Origin: JBCBST01 sp039819115
GTDB taxonomy: Bacteria > Bacteroidota > Rhodothermia > Balneolales > Balneolaceae
NCBI GenBank assembly: GCA_039819115.1
Contig: JBCBST010000116.1
Span: 1 to 9,990 of the forward strand
Direction of reading: 5' to 3'
Length of the DNA: 9,990 nt
In this document: positions 1 through 5,376 of the stretch, one piece after another
How positions within the stretch are numbered: position 1 is the stretch's first letter
How the letters are laid out: the number at the start of each line of letters is the position of its first letter
Made by a program: the position numbers and the translations under genes
Notes under the pieces: model-generated
Databases searched by the model: none
Told to the model about the DNA's origin: nothing
What the model saw: the letters and a program-made list of their open reading frames with translations, nothing else

Positions 1-447
1 GTTGGTAAAAGCCCCTATGGTATTTCGATAATCCAGAATTCTTTGGGCATAAGCTGGTCCTATCCCATCTATTTGCATTAATTCCTCTTTTGTGGCGGTG
101 TTTATATTAATTCTCTCCACCGTTAATGGCTCAGACTGCGACTCCATGTTTTGTTGGATTGATACATTCGAGTCCGGTTCTACAGCAGATGCTGTCGGAG
201 GCTGATAACGTCGGGCTATTTCTTCCTGCTGGTTGCGCATCTTTTCGCTTCGTGCGTTAAATGCCTCCAGTACTTCCGCGTGTTGTTCATCATAACGATG
301 TATACGTTGTTCCAAAAAAACATTGACCAACGTGAGGATTACTGCCAATGTAAACAGCACACTGATGGTGATACGCTCGTTCCGGGTAATCTGAAGCTTA
401 TCGTATAGAAAGAATAGCCATCGTTGGAAAGAGGGGAACTTACTCAT
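1..447 (-). CDS. Membrane-anchored helix-hairpin-helix (ComEA-like) protein, 5' part
   Basis: This is the first 149 codons of a minus-strand gene that runs off the left edge of the window. The ATG (complement of 445-447) is the first start after an in-frame stop at 457-459. The product begins with a short basic N-terminus, then a hydrophobic segment at about residues 26-45 (a transmembrane anchor), then a charged coiled-coil-like stretch (about 46-80) and a low-complexity linker (about 81-110). From about residue 111 it enters a helix-hairpin-helix region with INTATKEEL (115-123) and the GIGPAYAQRIL hairpin (128-138). That order, anchor then linker then HhH, is that of ComEA-type DNA-binding proteins, which hold double-stranded DNA outside the membrane during uptake. 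In this phylum many such proteins are unassigned, so a DNA-uptake role is only inferred. It lies 45 bp downstream of the NUDIX gene in the same direction and may be co-transcribed. A GGG about 12 nt before the start is not a convincing ribosome site. Confidence 0.8.
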   Translation of the reverse strand, partial: MSKFPSFQRWLFFLYDKLQITRNERITISVLFTLAVILTLVNVFLEQRIHRYDEQHAEVLEAFNARSEKMRNQQEEIARRYQPPTASAVEPDSNVSIQQNMESQSEPLTVERININTATKEELMQIDGIGPAYAQRILDYRNTIGAFTN

Positions 448-492
448 GCACAGTAGTTACCCATGATCGAACGTAAAATCAAACACCCCGGA

Positions 493-1062
493 TTATTTAT
501 CTGCTTCTCTTAACAGGTACTTTGCCACAGCGGCCACCACCAGAGAATGATGGATTTCTCCGGAACCTACCCGTTCCAGGAACTCTGCCATGGGGAGCAC
601 ATGTACATTGATTCGCTCATTACCATCCAGTTGCTGCTCGCTGACCTCCACACAGTTTTGAACCAGGTAGGTATGGGTATAATTGGTTTGCATGGCCGGG
701 TTAGAACTTACCTTGCCCAGATACTCCCATTCGGTGCCCGCATATCCTGTTTCTTCGAGCAATTCACGTTTTGAGGTTTCAAATGGGGTTTCTCCCGGGT
801 CTACCACCCCGCCGGGTAATTCCAGAGTAGGCTCTTCAATACCATATCGGTATTGCTCTACCAGCACAATTTCTCCGGAAGGTGTAAGAGGTATCACATT
901 AATCCAATCTGGTGCTTCTAAAATAGAAAAGCTGGCCGTATGCTTCTCAGAACGTAATTCCATATCGCGTTTCAACACCGTGAAAATATTCGTTGTATAT
1001 TCGCGGTGTTCCTGTGTGGTTTTCCAGGATTCGATTGTAAACGATAACGGCTCAATGTGCAT
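493..1062 (-). CDS. NUDIX hydrolase, ADP-ribose pyrophosphatase-like
   Basis: The 189-residue protein carries a complete NUDIX box matching GX5EX7REUXEEXGU: G85, E91, R99-E100, E103-E104 and G106, preceded by the ELPGG turn (81-85). The glutamates of REXXEE bind the Mg2+ ions that hydrolyse a nucleoside diphosphate linked to another group. The N-terminal layout (a W-K motif at 13-14, then a beta-rich region up to an EQYRYG at 69-74) and the length fit the ADP-ribose/sugar-nucleotide pyrophosphatase branch, cytosolic enzymes that cut ADP-ribose to AMP and ribose 5-phosphate. Substrate cannot be fixed from sequence alone; a nucleotide-sugar or other NDP-X substrate is possible. The start chosen is the first ATG. 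It faces the amn gene head to head with almost no gap, so its promoter must lie inside amn. There is no visible Shine-Dalgarno. The HhH gene follows 45 bp downstream. Confidence 0.87.
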   Translation of the reverse strand: MHIEPLSFTIESWKTTQEHREYTTNIFTVLKRDMELRSEKHTASFSILEAPDWINVIPLTPSGEIVLVEQYRYGIEEPTLELPGGVVDPGETPFETSKRELLEETGYAGTEWEYLGKVSSNPAMQTNYTHTYLVQNCVEVSEQQLDGNERINVHVLPMAEFLERVGSGEIHHSLVVAAVAKYLLREADK

Positions 1063-1068
1063 GAGTAT

Positions 1069-2244
1069 ATGGATGAGATTCGATTAAGTAAGCAGGGTTT
1101 TTCTACCGACAAAGAACGAGAGCGTGCGGTGGAGCGTGCCTTTTTAGCGATGGAGAATATCTACGCTTCCGGCCAATATCCCAAAATGATTGTGCATCGG
1201 AGTTGGTCGGCCCATAATCCGGAAATAGAAGGAGAAATTGCTCAACCGGCCGCCTATCGGTGGTATCTGTTAAGGGAGATGGAACGGTTACTGGATCAGG
1301 GCGCGGAAATCACCATTTGTCCTTCCAGGGATATTATACCCCTGAACGATCCGCAACTGCTTGATAATGCCGATGAAGAAGATTGGGACATCACAAAAAA
1401 GAAGCTTTTCCTGTTCAGCGCAGAACGTATCGACCTTTCCCTTGATCGCCTGCGCCACTACACCGGTACGGAAGCGAAGGATTTTCAGCGGTACATCCTG
1501 TTTACCAACTATGCGATGCATGTGGAAGTTTTTTTAAATCGATTTCCCGACTGTGTACAACCAGCCAGAGATGGTGTACAAATGCCAGCCTACCATCACA
1601 AGCTTCCGGATAACAAAGGGCTTACACTCGTTAACATTGGTGTGGGTCCCTCTAATGCTAAAACCATTACAGATCACGTGGGCGTACTTCGGTCGGATGC
1701 CATGATCATGGTTGGACATTGCGGGGGGCTTCGCAATCACCAGGAAATCGGTGATTTTGTGCTTGCCAATGGATATTATCGGGCCGATCATGTACTGGAT
1801 GATGTGCTACCCATTGGCATACCCGTACTCCCTAATTTTATTTTAAACCGATACTTAAAAGAGGTGCTGGATACGCATGGACTTAAGCATCGTATTGGTA
1901 CTGTTTATACGACCGCAAACCGAAACTGGGAGTTTTCCAAAGCAAAGACCGTTCATGAAATTCACCAAAGCCGAAGTCTGGCCATTGATATGGAATCGGC
2001 TACGGTTGCCACCAACGGATTCAGATACCGTATTCCGCATGCTACGTTGCTTTGTGTAAGTGATAAACCACTACACGGTAAACCCAAACTATCGGATGCG
2101 GCACAGGCATTTTATCAGAACTCAAAAGAACTGCACCTCGATTTAGTCATACAAGCTATTGATATGGTTAAACAAACCTATCCGGAAGGTCTGCCCAATT
2201 CCAGTATACGGGCGTTCAATGAACCGCTGATGGGTAGTAATTAG
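1069..2244 (+). CDS. amn: AMP nucleosidase
   Basis: Amn hydrolyses the N-glycosidic bond of AMP to give adenine and ribose 5-phosphate, a cytosolic purine-salvage and AMP-control step. Numbering from the GTG at 1057, an N-terminal AMP-nucleosidase domain (about 20-165) includes RIDLSLDRLRHYTGT (124-138) and LFTNYA. It is followed by a nucleoside-phosphorylase-type catalytic domain with VNIGVGPSNAKT (192-203), GHCGGLR (220-226), AIDMESAT (309-316), and CVSDKPLHG (333-341, with the purine-site aspartate D336). The FNEP near the C-terminus also matches the E. coli enzyme as I remember it. At about 391-395 residues it is shorter than the E. coli protein (about 484), mainly at the N-terminus and in a loop between the two domains. 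I prefer the ATG at 1069 because the GTG at 1057 would overlap the NUDIX start; neither has a clear ribosome site. Identity is near certain; the exact start is not. Confidence 0.95.
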   Translation: MDEIRLSKQGFSTDKERERAVERAFLAMENIYASGQYPKMIVHRSWSAHNPEIEGEIAQPAAYRWYLLREMERLLDQGAEITICPSRDIIPLNDPQLLDNADEEDWDITKKKLFLFSAERIDLSLDRLRHYTGTEAKDFQRYILFTNYAMHVEVFLNRFPDCVQPARDGVQMPAYHHKLPDNKGLTLVNIGVGPSNAKTITDHVGVLRSDAMIMVGHCGGLRNHQEIGDFVLANGYYRADHVLDDVLPIGIPVLPNFILNRYLKEVLDTHGLKHRIGTVYTTANRNWEFSKAKTVHEIHQSRSLAIDMESATVATNGFRYRIPHATLLCVSDKPLHGKPKLSDAAQAFYQNSKELHLDLVIQAIDMVKQTYPEGLPNSSIRAFNEPLMGSN

Positions 2245-2338
2245 GCATCGGCATTTTCCTGATATAGCGGGTGTGACTGGAGCTCTATATCCTTCTTCTT
2301 TTCTTTGAGCTAACCGGTTAATTACACATCTATCTAAG

Positions 2339-2358
2339 AATAAAGAACTCTTTATTTT
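2339..2358 (+). terminator. Possible terminator hairpin of amn
   Basis: AATAAAG (2339-2345) and CTTTATT (2350-2356) are exact complements around a 4-nt loop, and the 3' arm runs into TTTT (2355-2358). The position, about 95 bp after the amn stop, suits a terminator. The stem is nearly all A-T, so it would be weak, and the call is tentative. Confidence 0.3.
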
Positions 2359-2381
2359 AACTCTGAATTAAGCTTAGAGTT
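2359..2381 (+). repeat. Inverted repeat, second hairpin after amn
   Basis: AACTCT (2359-2364) pairs with AGAGTT (2376-2381); one G-T and one A-T pair could extend it to 8 bp with a 7-nt loop. It starts two bases after the previous hairpin and is followed by CATTTT. It could be part of the amn terminator or an operator; the sequence does not decide. Confidence 0.35.
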
Positions 2382-2403
2382 CATTTTCCGATAAACCACC
2401 CAT

Positions 2404-2426
2404 TGGAAAAAGAATGGTTTTTTCCA
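2404..2426. repeat. 8-bp inverted repeat upstream of the chemoreceptor gene
   Basis: TGGAAAAA (2404-2411) and TTTTTCCA (2419-2426) are exact complements with a 7-nt loop. It lies about 50-70 bp before the chemoreceptor start, where a regulator-binding site would be expected. A role as operator is inferred; homopolymer runs make chance pairing more likely than for mixed sequence. Confidence 0.35.
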
Positions 2427-2430
2427 TAAA

Positions 2431-2451
2431 AACATAATATAGAATTATGTT
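2431..2451. promoter_or_regulatory. 8-bp inverted repeat just before the chemoreceptor start
   Basis: AACATAAT (2431-2438) is the exact reverse complement of ATTATGTT (2444-2451), with 5 nt between. Its right edge is 24 bp from the start codon of the chemoreceptor gene. A dyad of this size and place is compatible with an operator or a leader hairpin. No known regulator site is recognised. Confidence 0.35.
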
Positions 2452-2475
2452 AAAATTTAATTTAACCTGTTCGCT

Positions 2476-4068
2476 ATGAAAAATTTATGGATATCCCTAA
2501 GTCTAAGAAATAAAATACTTTCATCCATTCTTTCCCTTGTATTGGTAACCGGACTCATTCTTACGGGTACTTCTTTTTTTTCTAATAAACAAAGCCTTGA
2601 AAGCCTTATTGAATTCACTATTAAGGATAAACTAAAAGCAGATTATAATGCCCTTCACGACTATGCCTCGTTGAATTTTGGAGAGATATCCCTAAAAAAG
2701 GAAGTACTCATAGCGGAGAACGGACAAGAGATTGCTCAAGACCCGTCTATACTTGATCTGTTTAGCAAAGATCACCGGGTAGCTGCTACGATTTTTAAAC
2801 GCGATGGAGATGACTTTACCCGCATTCTTACCAGTATTACCAAAGAAAGCGGAGAACGGGCAACCGGCACAAAACTGGGTAAAAACAGTTCTGCTTATCA
2901 ACCTGTTATGAATAAAGAGCTGTACATCGGAGAAGCCAATATTTTAGGAATACCCTATGTAACGGCCTACGACCCGATTGTTCGTGATCATGAAGTGATT
3001 GCCATTTTCTTTGTAGGTATCCCTCTTGATGAGGTACATGCTATGGTTGGGGAAGCTCAACTGAAATCGATCTGGATAGCGCTTGGCAGCCTTCTTACCG
3101 TACTTATTGTAGGAACGGGTATCGCATTCCTGTTTGCAAGCTCCTTAAGCAGATACCTAAAAGATGTTGTAACCAATATTGCTGAAGGTGCTTCTCAAAT
3201 CGATGATTCTTCAACCGTACTTTCCAATGCCAGCCAACGGTTAGCAGAAGGGTCGACCAATCAGGCCGGGCGTCTACAGGAAACCTCTGCTTCTATTGAA
3301 GAGATCAGTGCTCAAATCAAGCATAATGCTCAAAATGCCCAGGAAGGAGAAGATGCTGTAAATGCTTCACTTCCTATGCTTCAAAACGGACTTGAAGCCA
3401 TGAGCAGGTTAAATAATGCCATGCAGGAAATTCAAAACTCTTCCCGGCAAACATCCAATATCATCAAAACCATTGACGATATTGCCTTTCAGACGAACTT
3501 ACTTGCCCTTAATGCTGCCGTGGAAGCAGCACGTGCTGGCGAGGCCGGTAAGGGATTTGCGGTGGTGGCAGAAGAGGTTCGGCATTTAGCCCAGCGATCG
3601 GCAGAAGCCGCAAAGAACACCTCCAGCCTGATTCAATCTTCGCAATCCAGTTCTGAACACGGGGTGCTTGTTGCACAGGAGGTTTCTGAAAATCTGGAAC
3701 AGATCGAGCGTAAAATTACCGGTATAAGTGGCATCGTTATTGAGATTTCCACGGCTTCAAAAGAACAGTCGACCGGAATCGAGCAGCTGAATTCGGCCAT
3801 GAATCAAATGGACAGCCAGGTTCAGGGCAATGCTTCTGCTTCGGAAGAATCGGCCAGTATCGCCGAGGAGTTATCATCTCAGGCAAATGGGTTAATGGGT
3901 ATTGTAAGAGAAATGAACCAGTTCATTGACTCATCCTCGCATAACCGGTTACCAGGAGCCATATCAGCGAACTATCCACCACAGGCACCGACTAATGGGA
4001 GACCACTGAACAGAAAGAAATCATCCAGGCTGACCCTTCACCGTAAGGCTGTCGCTGCTATGTACTGA
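2476..4068 (+). CDS. Methyl-accepting chemotaxis protein with Cache sensor
   Basis: This 530-residue transmembrane chemoreceptor senses a ligand outside the inner membrane and controls CheA through a long cytoplasmic helical hairpin. Segments in order: TM1 at about 13-34; a periplasmic sensor at about 35-195 whose second half (ATIFKRDGDDFTRI at 104-117, GTKLG, LGIPYVTAYDPI at 157-168, FFVGIP at 178-183) resembles the Cache_3-Cache_2 type; TM2 at about 197-222; then the signalling domain. The conserved CheA/CheW-contacting hairpin tip is centred on DDIAFQTNLLALNAAVEAARAGEAGKGFA (334-362, interrupted here only for reading). Likely methylation regions are around QETSASIEEI (268-277) and ASASEESASIAEEL (453-466). 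I see no clear HAMP domain between TM2 and the coiled coil. The tail (about 490-530) is proline-rich then strongly basic and does not end in a CheR-tethering pentapeptide such as NWETF. No che genes are nearby, so it is probably an orphan receptor acting with a che cluster elsewhere. Ligand unknown. Confidence 0.93.
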   Translation: MKNLWISLSLRNKILSSILSLVLVTGLILTGTSFFSNKQSLESLIEFTIKDKLKADYNALHDYASLNFGEISLKKEVLIAENGQEIAQDPSILDLFSKDHRVAATIFKRDGDDFTRILTSITKESGERATGTKLGKNSSAYQPVMNKELYIGEANILGIPYVTAYDPIVRDHEVIAIFFVGIPLDEVHAMVGEAQLKSIWIALGSLLTVLIVGTGIAFLFASSLSRYLKDVVTNIAEGASQIDDSSTVLSNASQRLAEGSTNQAGRLQETSASIEEISAQIKHNAQNAQEGEDAVNASLPMLQNGLEAMSRLNNAMQEIQNSSRQTSNIIKTIDDIAFQTNLLALNAAVEAARAGEAGKGFAVVAEEVRHLAQRSAEAAKNTSSLIQSSQSSSEHGVLVAQEVSENLEQIERKITGISGIVIEISTASKEQSTGIEQLNSAMNQMDSQVQGNASASEESASIAEELSSQANGLMGIVREMNQFIDSSSHNRLPGAISANYPPQAPTNGRPLNRKKSSRLTLHRKAVAAMY

Positions 4069-4094
4069 TGTGCTGAGTACTACCCCATTTCCTT

Positions 4095-4153
4095 TGTTCA
4101 GGTGGCGGGCTTTATGCAAACTATACAAGACAAGCTTGGGGGTTACCTGAACA
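4095..4153. repeat. 9-bp inverted repeat with 41-bp loop, upstream of dinB
   Basis: TGTTCAGGT (4095-4103) is the exact reverse complement of ACCTGAACA (4145-4153). The arms are of mixed composition, so this is less likely to be chance than the A/T repeats elsewhere. Inside the loop a short GCTT (4109-4112)/AAGC (4132-4135) pair could stack to give a longer structure. There is no T-tract after it, so it is not a standard terminator of the chemoreceptor gene. It could be an operator or a structured leader for the small ORF and dinB. Confidence 0.4.
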
Positions 4154-4162
4154 TCCGGATGT
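4151..4162. promoter_or_regulatory. 12-bp perfect palindrome upstream of dinB
   Basis: ACATCCGGATGT reads the same on both strands. It overlaps the right arm of the preceding inverted repeat and ends 4 bp before the ATG of the possible small ORF, about 94 bp before dinB. DinB is an SOS gene in many bacteria, so a repressor site is a reasonable thought. It does not match the LexA boxes I know from other groups, so no regulator is named. Confidence 0.35.
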
Positions 4163-4166
4163 GTTG

Positions 4167-4259
4167 ATGACCCGCAAGCAGCTGAAATCGAAGGCTGCTT
4201 CGCGTATTATGAATCGCGGGTTGCTCCCTCGGTTGTATTACAGGTATTTTGGGACATGA
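4167..4259 (+). CDS. Possible 30-residue basic protein overlapping dinB start
   Basis: This is a short ORF in the gap between the chemoreceptor gene and dinB. Its TGA (4257-4259) overlaps the dinB ATG (4256-4258) as ATGA, the arrangement used for translational coupling. The predicted peptide starts MTRKQLKSKAASRI and ends in LLPRLYYRYFGT; it is very basic with an aromatic end. The same frame is open upstream to a stop at 4074-4076, but the only starts are GTG 4161, TTG 4164 and ATG 4167. A GGA 8 nt before the ATG is a weak ribosome site. A 60-codon open stretch can occur by chance, so the coupling geometry is the main support. I do not recognise the peptide. It may be a real leader or small gene, or the remnant 3' end of a lost gene. 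Confidence 0.35.
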   Translation: MTRKQLKSKAASRIMNRGLLPRLYYRYFGT

Positions 4260-5347
4260 CCGAAACGACTCCCATTCGAAAAATCATCCATATTGATATG
4301 GATGCCTTTTTTGCTGCTGTTGAGCAGCGGGATAATCCCGATTTACGAGGCAAGCCCGTAATCGTGGGGGGATCTCCTAACGGACGAGGAGTTGTTTCTA
4401 CGGCCAGCTACGAAGCCAGAAAATTTGGCGTACACTCAGCCATGCCAACCTCACAGGCCTACCGATTGTGCCCCCATGGTATTTTTGTACGTGGTCGGTT
4501 TGAGGCCTATAAAGAAGCATCTGAGCACATTCGGGAGGTATTTTTCGAATATACCGACCTGGTGGAACCCCTTTCTTTAGACGAAGCCTATCTCGACGTT
4601 ACCGAGAACTTTTATGGGATTCCTTCGGCCATAAAGATTGCAAAACAGATTCGTTCCAGCATCAAAGAACGCACCCAGCTCACGGCGTCTGCCGGAGTTT
4701 CGTTCAATAAGTTTCTGGCAAAAATTGCTTCCGATTACGATAAACCCGACGGGCTAACGGTGATACGCCCGGAACATGCTGAAGCTTTTATTGAAGAACT
4801 GGATATCAAAAAATTCTTTGGTGTGGGTAAAGCCACTCAAAAGAAGATGCATGCCCTGGGTATAAAAACCGGTAAACAATTAAAGGAATGGGCTGAAATT
4901 GACCTGGTTAAGGCTTTTGGGAAATCCGGCCGATACTATTATCGCATTGCCCGGGGCATTGATCACCGGGAAGTGAAACCACACCGGGTACGAAAATCAT
5001 ACGGTAAAGAACGCACGTTTTCTGAGGATATCGGTGATCTGGATTGGGTACACACTTTTTTCGAAGAGCTGGCGCAATCTATTTCGGAAGGGATGAAAAA
5101 AATTCATGCAGCCGGTAAGACGATCACCATTAAAGTGCGATACAAAAATTTTGACACCATCACACGAAGCCAGTCTCATCCCTACTATACCAACGACCCC
5201 AAGGTAATCGCAGATACGGCGAAGCTACTTCTTGAGCAAACTGAGGTTGGAAACCGGCAGGTTCGGTTACTTGGTATTTCCCTGTCTAACCTGAACCTGG
5301 GAGAAAGCGATTACTTTGAACAACTGGAACTCCGTTTCGGAGAATAG
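4256..5347 (+). CDS. dinB: DNA polymerase IV (Y-family, translesion)
   Basis: DinB is an error-prone Y-family polymerase that copies past damaged template bases. The 363-residue length is close to the usual 350 or so. The palm/fingers begin with IIHIDMDAFFAAVE (10-23), whose D14 and, with SLDEAYLDV (107-115), D109-E110 are the catalytic metal-binding residues. YEARKFGVHSAMP (52-64) is the conserved fingers motif. ASAGVSFNKFLAKIASD (144-160) and the thumb helix-hairpin-helix FFGVGKAT (187-194) follow, then the little-finger domain (about 245-347). The C-terminus carries QLELRF (356-361), matching the QLxLF-type beta-clamp motif that recruits the enzyme to replication forks. All key residues are present. 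The start fits the family N-terminus. The gene is preceded by a spacer with inverted repeats and by a possible coupled small ORF, and it converges with secA 9 bp away. Confidence 0.96.
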   Translation: MTETTPIRKIIHIDMDAFFAAVEQRDNPDLRGKPVIVGGSPNGRGVVSTASYEARKFGVHSAMPTSQAYRLCPHGIFVRGRFEAYKEASEHIREVFFEYTDLVEPLSLDEAYLDVTENFYGIPSAIKIAKQIRSSIKERTQLTASAGVSFNKFLAKIASDYDKPDGLTVIRPEHAEAFIEELDIKKFFGVGKATQKKMHALGIKTGKQLKEWAEIDLVKAFGKSGRYYYRIARGIDHREVKPHRVRKSYGKERTFSEDIGDLDWVHTFFEELAQSISEGMKKIHAAGKTITIKVRYKNFDTITRSQSHPYYTNDPKVIADTAKLLLEQTEVGNRQVRLLGISLSNLNLGESDYFEQLELRFGE

Positions 5348-5350
5348 ACC

Positions 5351-5376
5351 GGATCGTTATTTCTCCACTACGATCC
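5351..5376. terminator. Possible two-way hairpin at the dinB/secA junction
   Basis: GGATCGT (5351-5357) and ACGATCC (5370-5376) are exact complements with a 12-nt loop that includes the secA stop codon. It sits where two convergent genes end, so a shared terminator is plausible. Neither strand has a T-run after the stem, which argues against a classical intrinsic terminator. A second smaller hairpin, CTCCG (5330-5334)/CGGAG (5338-5342), lies in the last codons of dinB. Confidence 0.25.

Larger units (their letters stand above)
2245..2475. other. Spacer between amn and the chemoreceptor gene, with a row of inverted repeats
   Basis: I see no gene in this 231-bp AT-rich stretch. It contains a 10-bp perfect palindrome TAACCGGTTA (2311-2320) and four inverted repeats one after another at 2339-2356, 2359-2381, 2404-2426 and 2431-2451, each listed separately. 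The 3' end of amn transcription and the promoter of the chemoreceptor gene must both lie here or nearby. I could not find a convincing match to the Bacteroidota promoter consensus (TAnnTTTG with an upstream TTG) or a well-spaced sigma-70 pair. Confidence 0.6.

Noticed and set aside
683..1087. 134-codon plus-strand open frame antisense to the NUDIX gene
   Set aside because: It is the opposite strand of a gene with a complete NUDIX box, and the encoded sequence shows no domain.
2229..2241. 13-bp match GATGGGTAGTAAT shared by the amn end and the secA leader (8750-8762)
   Set aside because: A match of this length is expected about once by chance in a 10-kb window, and the two contexts are unrelated (coding end versus leader).
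4140..4170. LexA box before dinB
   Set aside because: GAAC followed by GTGTT around 4149-4165 only loosely resembles known LexA sites, with the wrong spacing; listed only as an unassigned palindrome.
4069..4259. Frameshifted continuation of the chemoreceptor into the next open frame
   Set aside because: The small frame has its own stop at 4074-4076 just after the receptor end, and its sequence does not resemble a receptor C-terminus.
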